Positions 51,701 through 60,728 of a stretch of DNA of 64,000 nt are shown here, piece by piece. The notes below the pieces were generated by a model. It did no database searches, was not told the DNA's origin, and worked only from the letters and a program-made list of their open reading frames with translations. Origin of the DNA: Closterium sp. NIES-65 (Eukaryota; Streptophyta; Zygnematophyceae; Desmidiales; Closteriaceae); contig CANXME010002005.1 in NCBI GenBank assembly GCA_948144175.1, positions 507,501 through 571,500 on the forward strand. Direction: 5' to 3'. Position 1 is the stretch's first letter. Each line of letters starts with the position of its first letter. The translations under genes were made by a program, and so were the position numbers.

Positions 51701-52811
51701 AGGCCGACACCTGGCCACGTTTACACGTCGGCCGGGGTCGAGCCTGTACACACTGACCACTGAGTCTCCTCCAGTCACTGCGTCTGGTCAGGTAGCTGCG
51801 TCGGGTCAGGTGTTTGCTGCAGCGTCCAGGTCTGGTCCTGAGTCTGCCCCCTGCTCGTGTCGCCTCCTGTCTCATGAGACTCTCCTCTGGCACCACCGTC
51901 TTGGTCATCCCTCCCTGCCTCGTCTCCGAGGCATGGCTTCCCGTGTCCTTGTCTCTGGTCTTCCCCGGTCCCTCCCTCCCCTTCCTCCGGGGCCTGGTCC
52001 TTCCTGTGTCCCCTGTGTCGAGGGGCGGCTCCGAGCTGCCCCTCACTCCTCTCAGTTTCCCCCGACAGAGGCCCCGCTGCAGACGCTTCACATGGACGTG
52101 TGGGGCCCGGCCCGCGTCCGTGGACAGGGTCACGAGCGCTACTTCCTGCTGGTGGTTGACGACTACTCGCGTTACACCACAGTCTTCCCCTTGTGCAGCA
52201 AGGGTGATGTCGCTGAGGTGTTGATCGACTGGATCCGCGCAGCTCGTCTCCAGCTCAGGAGGAGCTTCGGCTCGGACTTTCCTGTTCTGCGTATGCACTC
52301 TGACCGAGGCGGAGAGTTCTCCTCTGGCCTTCTGAGAGCCTACTGTCGTGCGCGAGGCATCCGCCAGACCTTCACGCTTCCGGACTCTCCGCAGCAAAAT
52401 GGGATTGCTGAGCGCCGCATTGGCATGGTCATGGACGTCGCTCGTACGTCCATGATGCATGCGGCTGCCCCCCATTTTCTGTGGCCGTTTGTGGTTCGGT
52501 ACGCGGCGCATCAGATCAACCTTCACCCCCGGGTCTCCAGACTGGAGACCTCCCCAGCCTTGCTGTGGACGGGGAAGGTCGGCGATGCGTCTGCGTTCCG
52601 TGTCTGGGGATCTCGGGCGTTTGTCCGCGACTTGTCTGCGGACAAGCTGTCCCCTTGTGCTGCTCCCTGTGTCTTCCTTGGCTTCCCCCCTGACGCCCCT
52701 GGGTGGCAGTTCTACCACCCCACCTCTCGTCGTGTTCTGTCCTCCCAGGACGTCACGTTCGACGAGTTAGTACCCTACTACCGCCTCTTCCCCTACCGCA
52801 CTCCTTCCCTC
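48720..52811 (+). mobile_element. Short-LTR Copia element, 5' part, interrupted at 52811
   Basis: A 121-bp 5' LTR (48720-48840; TGTCAAATTATAAT...TTTTCTCA) is followed by the PBS TGGTATCGAGCAGG. A GC-rich leader (48940-49830) has GCGGCCCCGCCGCCCTAC units and GAGCCGCC repeats. Then come gag and pol up to the integrase C-terminus. At 52812 another LTR begins in mid-frame, so the rest of pol and the 3' LTR are displaced or lost; I do not find them in the window. Confidence 0.9.
49893..52811 (+). pseudogene. Copia Gag-PR-INT with TAG stops at conserved Gln codons
   Basis: The start is ATG 49893 (MATPSVLAFDAEGRAIDFEV). Capsid and Gly-rich tract resemble the inner element. A TAG at 51096 interrupts the Cys/His cluster (AHPT-stop-RCFGRL) where the inner copy has R and the third copy S; Gln is inferred. 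A second TAG at 51651 (GVH-stop-FTPASQRV) falls at a Gln in both other copies. In between and after, the frame is open: protease LDSGASRSFF (intact DSGAS), HHRLGHPSLPRL, integrase HMDVWGPARV, MHSDRGGEFSS and PQQNGIAERR. It ends at the insertion at 52812. Confidence 0.9.
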
Positions 52812-55800
52812 TGTCAGAACATTATAGCTTATATATTTGTGTAGGCTATAGTGGGGTATCCCATAGGGGGTACAACCCAATCAGGGTTTCCTATATGTAC
52901 TCACTTCATTCATAGTTCATTCATTCTCGTTCTAGTTTCTTTCACATGGTTTCAGAGCGGTTACGCTCTCTGCCTGTGGGTACTACTGCTTCCGCTGCTA
53001 CATGCTCTGTCGCACGCCCTGTGGCGTGCGACGCATTTTCAGGGGCGCAGCGATTTGCACTTTGGCGCGCGCCTCGGGGCGCGCGGCCTCTTTCTTTTCT
53101 GGCGCGCCGCCCATCCCGGCCCCTAGCCGCCCGCGCACCGCCCGTACCGGCCCCTAACCGTACGTGCGCCGCCCGTCCCGGCCCTTAGACGCCCGCGCGC
53201 CGCCCGTCCCGGCCCTTAGACGCCCGCGCGCCGCCCGTCCCGGCCCTTAGCCGCCCGTCCCGGCCCTTAGACGCCCGCGCGCCGCCCGTCCTGGCCCCTG
53301 GACGCCCGCGCGCCGCCTGTCCTGGCCCCTAGCCGCCCGCGCGCCGCCCGTCCCGGCCCTTAGCCGCCCGCGCGCCGCCCGTCCCGACCGCGCGCCGCTG
53401 CTCCAGCCCGTCGACGCCCGTGAGCCGCCCGTCCCGGCCCCACGCCGCCCGTGCGCCGCCCGTCCCGGCCCCGCGCCGTCGTCCCGGCCCCCACTCCGCC
53501 CGTGCGCCGCCCGTCCTGGCCCCACGCCGCCCGTGCGCCGCCCGTTCCGGCAGCGCGCCGCCGTCCCGGCCCCACGCCGCACGTGTACCGCACGTCCCGG
53601 CCCCACGCTGCCCGTGCACCGCCCGTCCCGGCCCCGCGCAGCTGCCCCGGCCCGTCGCCTGCTGCATTGCCGAGCCGCCCCCCCCCACCGAGCCGCCGAG
53701 CAGCCCAGCAGCCGAGCCGTAGCCGAGCCGCTGAGCAGCCCAGCAGCCGAGCCGCAGAGCAGCCGAGCCGCCCGAGCCGCCCGAGCCGCCCGAGCCGCCC
53801 GAGCAGCCCGAGCCGCCCGAGTCACCCGAGTAGCCGAGCCGCCGAGCCGCCCGAGTCGCCCGAGCAGCCGAGCCGCCCGGGTCGCCCGAGCCGCCGAGCC
53901 GCAGTTACTGCAGTGCCGCCGTGCCGCCGATTTTCGAGTCGCCGAGTCGTCGAGCCTGCTCTTCCCACCACTGGTGAGCCTCTGCCTTCCTTACTGCTGC
54001 TACTCCTGCTCCTGCTTCTACTGGCGGCGGCCAGATGCAGCTCCAACGACGCCCACGCGCGTCTCTCACGCCCCAGCAGCTTCGTGAGTGGTACGCTCAG
54101 AGTAGAGGGTCTCTCAGTTCTGTTCGCTGCTCTTACGTGATTCGCACTGGTGCTCGGACTGGTCAGCCTTGTGGGACGCCTAGTCATACACCGTCCCGCT
54201 GCTTCGCCCGTCTGAACGACGCCTGGCGTACCGAGTTTGGCGACGAGGCTGAGCTCCCAGACTGGGTGGAGTTGCTTAGGCAGAGGGTAGATATATTTGC
54301 TCTTGACTATGATGCTATTCTCACTGCCATGTATGCATTGCCTACTAGTGCTGACCGTGCCGGTCACCTGTGCGTACCGCCTGACCCGGGTATAGATCCT
54401 GCTGCTCTAGCTGCTGGTGCGGCTGCTGCTCTGGGTGCTAGTGTGTCTCCTGCTCCAGGTACAGGTGCGGCTGCTGCTCTAGGTGCTAGTGAGTCTGCTT
54501 CCTCAGGTGCGGGTGAGTCTGCTCTCTCAGGTACCGCGTCGGCTCCGGCCTCTCACACCTTCACCCTTGACTCGGGGGCTTCCCGCTCCTTCTTTCGAGA
54601 CCGCACCACACTCTCGCCGCTTGGTCGGCCAGTTGCAGTCTCTCTGGCAGACCCCTCTGGGGGCCCTGTCCTTGCTCACTTCTCCACTGTCCTCCCGTGT
54701 CCGGCGGCCCCCTCTGGCACCATGTCTGGTCTTTACCTCCCCTCGTTCTCTACGAACTTGGTGAGTGGTGCTGACCTGCAGGATGCGGGGGTTCACCAGT
54801 TCACTCCTGCGAGTCAGCGGGTGACCCACTGCACATACGCTCGGACAGGCCGACACCTGGCCACGTTTACTCGTAGGCCGGGGTCGAGCCTGTACACACT
54901 GACCACTGCGTCTCCTCCAGTTACTGAGTCTGGTAGGGTAGCTGCGTCGGGTCAGGTGTTTGCTGCAGCGTCCAGGTCTGGTCCTGAGTCTACCCCCTGT
55001 TCGTGTCGTCTCCTGTCTCACGAGACTCTCCTCTGGCACCACCGCCTTGGTCACCCCTCTCTGCTTCGGCTTAGAGGCATGGCCTCTCGTCTTCTTGTTT
55101 CTGGTCTCCCCCGGTCCCTCCCTCCCCTTCCTCAGGGCCCTGGCCCTACGTGTGTCCCCTGTGTCGAGGGGCGCCAGCGTGCTGCCCCTCACTCCTCCCA
55201 GTTTCCTCTGACAGAGGCCCCGTTGCAGACGATTCACATGGACGTGTGGGGCCCAGCCCGCGTTCGTGGACAGGGTCACGAGCGCTACTTCCTGCTAGTT
55301 GTTGACGACTACTCGCGTTACACCGCAGTCTTCCCCTTGCGCAGCAAGGGTGATGTCACTGAGGTGCTGATCGACTGGATCCGCGCAGCTCGTCTCCAGC
55401 TCAGGCAGAGCTTTGGCTCGGACTTTCCTGTTCTGCGTCTACACTCGGACAGAGGCGGAGAGTTTTCCTCTGGCCTTCTGAGAGCCTACTGTCGCGCACG
55501 GGGCACCCGTCAGACCTTCACGCTTCCGGACTCTCCGCAGCAAAATGGGATTGCTGAGCGCCGCATTGGCATGGTCATGGACGTCGCTCGTACGTCTATG
55601 ATGCATGCGGCTGCCCCCCATTTTCTGTGGCCGTTTGCGGTGAGGTACGCGGCGCATCAGATCAACCTTCACCCCAGGGTCTCCAGGCCGGAGACCTCCC
55701 CAGCCTTGCTGTGGACGGGGAAGGTTGGCGATGCGTCGGCGTTCCGGGTCTGGGGATCTCGGGCGTTTTTCCGCGACTTGTCTGCGGACAAACTGTCTCC

Positions 55801-57696
55801 TTGTGTCTTCCTGGGGTTCCCCCCTGACGCGCCTGGGTGGCAGTTCTACCACCCCACCTCTCGCCGTGTTCTGTCCGCCCAGGACGTCATGTTTGACGAG
55901 TCGGTCCCTTACTACCGCCTCTTCCCCTACCGCACTCCGTCCCTCCCCCCGCCCCCGCTCTTCCTTGTACCAGGTCCCCCCCAGGTAGACCCCCTCCCCC
56001 CTCAGGGTCCTGCCCCTTCAGGTGTGTCCCAGGTAGACGCAGTCGAGCCCGTCGAGGTCACTGGTGACTCTGGTGCTGCTGAGGGTGCTGAGCCTGGGGG
56101 TTCTGAGCCTGGGGGTGCTGAGCCTGGGGGTGCTACGCCTGGGGGTGCTTTGCCTGGGGGTGCCGGGCCTAGGGGTGCTGAGCCTGGAGGTGCTCCGCCT
56201 GGAGGTTCTCCGGGTGCTTCTTCTCGCAGGGAGCCACTCTCTCCACAGGAGCTGCGCGAGTGGTTTGCCCGGCGCTGGAGCCGTGCTGCTGGTGCTGGAG
56301 GTTCTTCGGCTACTGGGGGTGCTGAGCCTAGGGGTGCTGAGCCTGGGGGTGCTGAGCCTGGGGGTGCTACGCCTGGGGGTGCTGGGCCTGGGGGTGCTGG
56401 CCCTGGGGGTGCTGAGCCAGGGGGTGCTGAGCCTGGGGGTGCTGAGCCTGGGGGTGCTTTGCCTGGGGGTGCTGGACCTGGGGGTGCTGTGCCTGGAGGT
56501 GCTCCGCCTGGAGGTTCTCCGGGTGCTTCGTCTCGCCGGGAGCCACTCTCTCCACAGGAGCTGCGCGAGTGGTTTGCCCGGCGCTGGAGCCGTGCTGCTG
56601 GTGCTGGAGGTTCGTCGGCTACTGAGGGTGCTGCTGTCGCGGGTCCCGGAGGTGCTCGTCCTGGGAGTACTGGAGCTGCTGGGCCTGCAGGTTCGACTGG
56701 AGCTGGTGCTGCTGCGGGTGTTGGCGCTGAGACTACCACTGGCGGTCCTGCTGGGGGTGCTCCTGGTGCTGCTGGAGGTTCTAGAGCTGCTGGAGGTGCT
56801 GCTGGGGGTTCTGGAGCTGTTGCAGGTGCTGCTGCAGGTGCTGGAGCTACTGGAGGTGCTGCTGGAGCGGGTACTCCTGCTGGGGGTCCTGGTGCTGTCC
56901 CTGCTGTTTATGGCGTCGCCACGCGGCCTCGACCGTACTTCGTTCCACTCCTGCAGCAGGTTCTTGGTCTTACACCTTCTACTGGTCCTCCTCCTCCTCC
57001 CTTAGAGGGTCCACAGCCTGTCCAGTCACAGTCACAGCTACAGCCTGCCTCCCCTTTGCCTGCTCCTTCTCCCTACGCTGGTCCTACTGGAGGTCTTACT
57101 GAGCATCGTGAGCCTGCGTATCGTCCTGCGTCGCCTGTTCGTGCTATGCGCGCTAGTGGTCGTGGTTCGCGTCAGCGTCCTCCTCCTGTCCCTGGCACGC
57201 ACCGGATGTCTCTGCGTCCGTCCACTGCTCCTCTGCGTGCCCCTTTGCCTTCTCCTCCTGCGTCCTCTCTTCCTGCTCTTGCCGACCCGGAGTCGGACTC
57301 TCTTCGTGCTGCCAGTCCTACTGTCACGCGTCTCCTTGCTACTGCCGTCACTGACCCTTCTTTCGAGTCTACTGCTGCGTCTACCCTTGTTACTGAGCTC
57401 GTCGACTTTGCTGCTCGCTGTCGCCTAGACTACGCTGCGAGTCTTGTCACTGAGTCTGAGTCTGTCTGTCCTTCGTCCGTCGGGGGTGAGTGTGCCCTTG
57501 GCACGGACGTCCTTGAGGACAGGCAGGAGGAGTTCCAGTGTCTGGCCGCTGCTTCACCTCATCTCGTGTCCGTACTGCTTACCCCTGAGGGATACCCGGA
57601 TGCACTTGACATCCCGACTCCGCGCTCTTACGCGGAGGCGATAGAGGGTCCCTACTACTCTCAGTGGTAGGCAGCTATGGATGCAGAGATGGCTTC
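52812..57696 (+). mobile_element. Short-LTR Copia element lacking gag N-terminus and RT, chimeric 3' end
   Basis: A 135-bp LTR (52812-52946; TGTCAGAACATTATAG...TTTCACA) is followed by TGGTTTCAGAGCGG as PBS. A GC-rich leader (52990-53900) has units around CGCCGCCCGTCCCGGCCC and then GAGCCGCCC. Coding sequence follows. At about 57696, inside the RT start (ATGGATGCAGAGATGGCTTC), the sequence switches to an inverted leader of another element. No 3' LTR or matching duplication is seen, so it is a rearranged partial element inserted in the previous one. Confidence 0.88.
54035..57670 (+). CDS. Copia partial Gag-PR-INT polyprotein (1211 codons open)
   Basis: The frame opens MQLQRRPRASLTPQQLREWY, corresponding to the middle of Gag in the sister copies, so the capsid N-half and Gly tract are deleted. 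It keeps the Cys/His cluster (CSYVIRTGARTGQPCG, SHTPSRC), protease LDSGASRSFF, pre-integrase HHRLGHPSLLRL, integrase HMDVWGPARV, LHSDRGGEFSS and PQQNGIAERR, and a long linker of EPGGA and PGGAPPGGSPG repeats with a duplicated EPLSPQELREWFARRW block. It ends at a TAG (57668) where the inner copy has Gln (KWQAAMDAEMAS). The lack of other stops over 3.6 kb is notable for a copy with no RT. Confidence 0.9.
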   Translation: MQLQRRPRASLTPQQLREWYAQSRGSLSSVRCSYVIRTGARTGQPCGTPSHTPSRCFARLNDAWRTEFGDEAELPDWVELLRQRVDIFALDYDAILTAMYALPTSADRAGHLCVPPDPGIDPAALAAGAAAALGASVSPAPGTGAAAALGASESASSGAGESALSGTASAPASHTFTLDSGASRSFFRDRTTLSPLGRPVAVSLADPSGGPVLAHFSTVLPCPAAPSGTMSGLYLPSFSTNLVSGADLQDAGVHQFTPASQRVTHCTYARTGRHLATFTRRPGSSLYTLTTASPPVTESGRVAASGQVFAAASRSGPESTPCSCRLLSHETLLWHHRLGHPSLLRLRGMASRLLVSGLPRSLPPLPQGPGPTCVPCVEGRQRAAPHSSQFPLTEAPLQTIHMDVWGPARVRGQGHERYFLLVVDDYSRYTAVFPLRSKGDVTEVLIDWIRAARLQLRQSFGSDFPVLRLHSDRGGEFSSGLLRAYCRARGTRQTFTLPDSPQQNGIAERRIGMVMDVARTSMMHAAAPHFLWPFAVRYAAHQINLHPRVSRPETSPALLWTGKVGDASAFRVWGSRAFFRDLSADKLSPCVFLGFPPDAPGWQFYHPTSRRVLSAQDVMFDESVPYYRLFPYRTPSLPPPPLFLVPGPPQVDPLPPQGPAPSGVSQVDAVEPVEVTGDSGAAEGAEPGGSEPGGAEPGGATPGGALPGGAGPRGAEPGGAPPGGSPGASSRREPLSPQELREWFARRWSRAAGAGGSSATGGAEPRGAEPGGAEPGGATPGGAGPGGAGPGGAEPGGAEPGGAEPGGALPGGAGPGGAVPGGAPPGGSPGASSRREPLSPQELREWFARRWSRAAGAGGSSATEGAAVAGPGGARPGSTGAAGPAGSTGAGAAAGVGAETTTGGPAGGAPGAAGGSRAAGGAAGGSGAVAGAAAGAGATGGAAGAGTPAGGPGAVPAVYGVATRPRPYFVPLLQQVLGLTPSTGPPPPPLEGPQPVQSQSQLQPASPLPAPSPYAGPTGGLTEHREPAYRPASPVRAMRASGRGSRQRPPPVPGTHRMSLRPSTAPLRAPLPSPPASSLPALADPESDSLRAASPTVTRLLATAVTDPSFESTAASTLVTELVDFAARCRLDYAASLVTESESVCPSSVGGECALGTDVLEDRQEEFQCLAAASPHLVSVLLTPEGYPDALDIPTPRSYAEAIEGPYYSQW

Positions 57697-58364
57697 CCGC
57701 AAGCGGCCCCCGAGGGTCGCCTCGACAGGCGACGGGAAAAAGGGGGGGTCGCACGCGGGGCCGGGGCCGGGACGGGCGGCGCACGGGCGGTGTGGGGCCG
57801 GGACAGCGGCACACGGGCGGCGACGGGCCGGGGCTGGCGGCGCACGGGCTGCGACGGGCCGGGGCTGCTGCGCGGGGCCGGGCCAGCGGCGCACGGGCGG
57901 CGACGGGCCGGGGCAGCGGCGCACGGGCGTCGACGGGCCGGCGCGCGGGTCCGCGTCGCCCGTCGCAGCGCCTCCCGAGGGCGCCGCGCCGAGCGACGAG
58001 GCAGAAGCCCGCCGCGCGCCTCGGGGCGCACAGCGGGCAGAGAACCGCCGCGCGCCTCGGGGCGCACGGCGGGCAGAAAACCGCCGCGCGCCTCGGGGCG
58101 CACGGCGGGAAGAAAAAACTGCCGCACGCCACGGGGCGTGCGGCACAGAGAGTAGCAGTAGCAGTTGCAGTGGAAGCAACGAGGTGGTGGTAACCCACCC
58201 ACAGGATCGATCCAAGAGGATCGACCTGCTCTGATAGCATGACAAAATTAGAAGAAAAGAAAGAGGGCTTGACTAGCAAGAATGGGGATACAAATAGCAA
58301 ACCCTAACAGGGTTGTACTCGCTATAGAGCACCCCACTACAGGCTAGATAAGAACATTCTGACA
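57697..58364 (-). mobile_element. Inverted partial short-LTR element (LTR plus leader)
   Basis: On the minus strand an LTR (58364-58240, 125 bp, TGTCAGAATGTTCTTATC... to TTTTGTCA) is followed by the PBS TGCTATCAGAGCAGG and the GC-rich leader of the same family as 58662-60288. It ends at 57697 in the leader's GCGGCCCCC palindrome segment, joined to the plus-strand pol of the previous element. This head-to-head arrangement is not a simple insertion. Confidence 0.85.
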
Positions 58365-58632
58365 CGACAGCAAGGACACACAACTGACTCGACATTGAGC
58401 AGTTGCCCGAGTCGCACTGTATCGAATCGCAACAGCAAAACAGTTTAATTATATCTATTCGTATTCCTTGTACTCTTATATAAAGCCTTGTATTTGCTTG
58501 TTTTAATTAACTTACTTTGCCCTCACATACTAGCGCAAGGTGGTTCAAGGACTTTTCATTCAAACGCTTCCGCTATGACAATCCTACTTAGACTTTAACT
58601 CCACAAAGATCCTAGGGCATCTCAGCCCAACA
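58365..58632 (+). repeat. Partial LTR of the outer Copia family
   Basis: It matches the last 268 bp of the 433-bp LTR (27471-27903), from CGACAGCAAGGACACACAAC through the TATA box to CCCAACA, with small indels. The left part is missing and replaced by the inverted element. It shows the outer family has inserted more than once here. Confidence 0.92.
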
Positions 58633-58661
58633 CCATGTACCGCACCCTTACGTGTACTGTC

Positions 58662-60288
58662 TGTCAGAATATTATCTTATTGTTCTAGCCTGTAGTGGGG
58701 TGCTCTATAGCGAGTACAACCCTTCTAGGGTTTGCTATTTGTATCCTCATTCTTGCTAGTTCAATCCTTTTTCTTTCTTCAAACTTTGACATGCTATCAG
58801 AGCAGGTCGATCCCCTTGGATCGATCCTGTGGGTGTGTCCCCACCTTGCTTCCGCTGCTACTTTTTCCTCCCGCCGTGCGCCCCGAGGCGCGCGGCGGTT
58901 TTCTGCCCGCCGTGCGCCCCGAGGCGCGCGGCGGTTCATTGCCCGCTGTGCGCCCCGTGGCGCGCGGCGGGCTTCTCCTCTACGTCGCGGCCCCGCCCCG
59001 GCCCGTCGCCGCCCGTCCGCCCGCTCGACGCGGCCCCGCTCTAAGTCGCGGCCCCGCCCCGGCCCGTCGCCGCCCGTGCGCCTGCCCGGCTCGGCCCCGC
59101 CCTTCGTCGCGGACCCGCCCCGACCCGTCGCCGCCCGTGCGCCTGCCCGGCTCGGCCCCGCCCTACCTGCTCGGCCCCGCCCTTCGTCACGGCCCCGCCC
59201 CCTCGAAGCGGCCCCGCCCTACGTCGCGGCCCCGCCCCGACCGTCGCGGCCCCGCCCCTTGTCGCGGCCCCGCCCTACGTCGCGGCCCCGCCCTATGTCG
59301 CGGCCCCGCCCCTCGAAGCGGCCCCGCCCTACGTCGCGGCCATGCCCCGCTCGTCGCGGCCCCGCCCCTTGTCGCGGCCCCGCCCTCCAACCAGGCTCGT
59401 GGTGGGCCCCTTTCACCACACCGCCTCCCCCCCCCCCCCCCCCCCCCTGCCATTTCCCGTCGCCCGTCGTGGCGACCTGAGGGGGCCGCTTGCGGCCCCC
59501 TCAGGTCGCCACGACGGACGACGGGAGGGGCGAGCTGTGGGGTGGCGGGTATGGGGGTGGTCGGTGTGCCTTCCTCCCTTTCTCCTCCTCCTCCTTCGTC
59601 TCCCACTGCTGCAGCTGTCGCTGAGGGGGGTGGTTGTGTGGGAGACTGGGTTTAGGGTTTAAGGGGGGTGCGTGGGAGTAGAGCTAGTGGTGTAGCAGTG
59701 GGTGTGTATCAGGGGGGTGGGACTTTGTGCGGGAGGATGAGCGGAGGTTGCCAGTTTGTCGTCAGCAGCACCTGTAGTCCGGGGCGCTGTCCCGGTAGCC
59801 CAGTCGTAGCCAGCTGTGCCAGCCGCCCGTGGGTCCGTTGCCCGTCCGCCGCTATTTGAGCCGCGGGGCCTGTTACTCCTGTAGTCCGGGCGCTGTCCGG
59901 TAGCCGCTGTGCCAGTCTGCCTCCTGTTGCCCGTGTGTCTGCAGCTTCAGCCGTCGCCTCCTGTCTCCTCTCCCCTCACTCTCCCTCCTCCTCATCACTT
60001 GCCCGTTGTAACTACCACTAGCTTTGCTTATAATTGTGAACTCTAAACTATTTCTTCTTGACCTTGTGCTCAGAATGCGTGGTGACATTGTGATCCACCC
60101 TGAGCTTGTACTGTTTTGCCTGCTCTGCTGATTACACCCCACTTTGGCTATGGGGGTGTGTCAGAATATTATCTTATTGTTCTAGCCTGTAGTGGGGTGC
60201 TCTATAGCGAGTACAACCCTTCTAGGGTTTGCTATTTGTATCCTCATTCTTGCTAGTTCAATCCTCTTTCTTTCTTCTAATTTTGACA
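58662..60288 (+). mobile_element. Non-autonomous short-LTR retrotransposon, 1.6 kb
   Basis: LTRs of 130 bp at 58662-58791 and 60159-60288 (TGTCAGAATATTATCT...TTTTGACA) differ at only a few bases. The target duplication CTGTC is intact (58657-58661, 60289-60293). The PBS is TGCTATCAGAGCAGG. The internal 1.37 kb has no Gag or Pol: GC-rich units (CGGCCCCGCCCTACGTCGCG), a poly-C run at about 59427-59447, a 70-bp hairpin, then T-rich sequence. Its 3' end (CAGAATGCGTGGTGAC, then GATCCACCCTGAGCTT and CTATGGGGGTG) matches the region before the 3' LTR of the inner full-length Copia element, so it is probably mobilised by that family's proteins. Confidence 0.93.
59456..59525. repeat. 70-bp near-perfect hairpin in the non-autonomous element
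   Basis: Two 35-bp arms meet at 59490/59491 (GGGGGCCGCT/TGCGGCCCCC). Only the central T/T and one C/A pair fail to match. Such a structure would form a very stable hairpin in the RNA genome, possibly a packaging or template-switch site. Confidence 0.93.
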
Positions 60289-60728
60289 CTGTCATGACGT
60301 GTTTACGCTCAAGTGCAGAAGGAGGTGTAGCCCTGGATCTAAGTGTTGATATCTGACTCAACCGGATAAATAAGTGCTGATTTCAGGGCACCTCAGCCCG
60401 CTAAGTCCTGAGCCCAGAGCAAGCGACAGCCCTGGTCGCGGGTTTGACTCTGGATGTGAGCTTCTTCATTACCATAACAAAATCCCGCACCACTCATTTG
60501 CAAAATAGTTACATGGTACACCAATCTTAGTCACAGCAAGTCAATCTATGACAAGCACATGTACACCATGTGCGAACACGGCATCACCAGTAATCACGTG
60601 CATTGCACGCCGCGCAATTCAACACCTACTTAAAAAAACCTCGACATCCCTAGTCGTTGTCGCCATCAATTTTGTTCTCGCTTGTTCCCATCCAGCTTTC
60701 ATCCAAACACCAACAATTTCACTCCCTC
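60289..60728. other. Spacer with possible SINE remnant
   Basis: No gene is seen. Around 60440-60460 the sequence GCGGGTTTGACTCTGG resembles a pol III B box; a matching A box is unclear, so a tRNA-derived SINE is only a possibility. The end is the 3' flank of the FRIGIDA-like gene. Confidence 0.4.

Noticed and set aside
34187..57670. Alternative nuclear genetic code with TAG as Gln
   Set aside because: PLP3 ends in TAG at the expected place and other host genes end at TAA or TGA; methylation-driven C-to-T in silenced elements explains the stops better.
57664..58234. Arg/Ala-rich frames over the inverted GC-rich leader
   Set aside because: They are frames through leader minisatellites of a retroelement, without homology to any protein I recognise.
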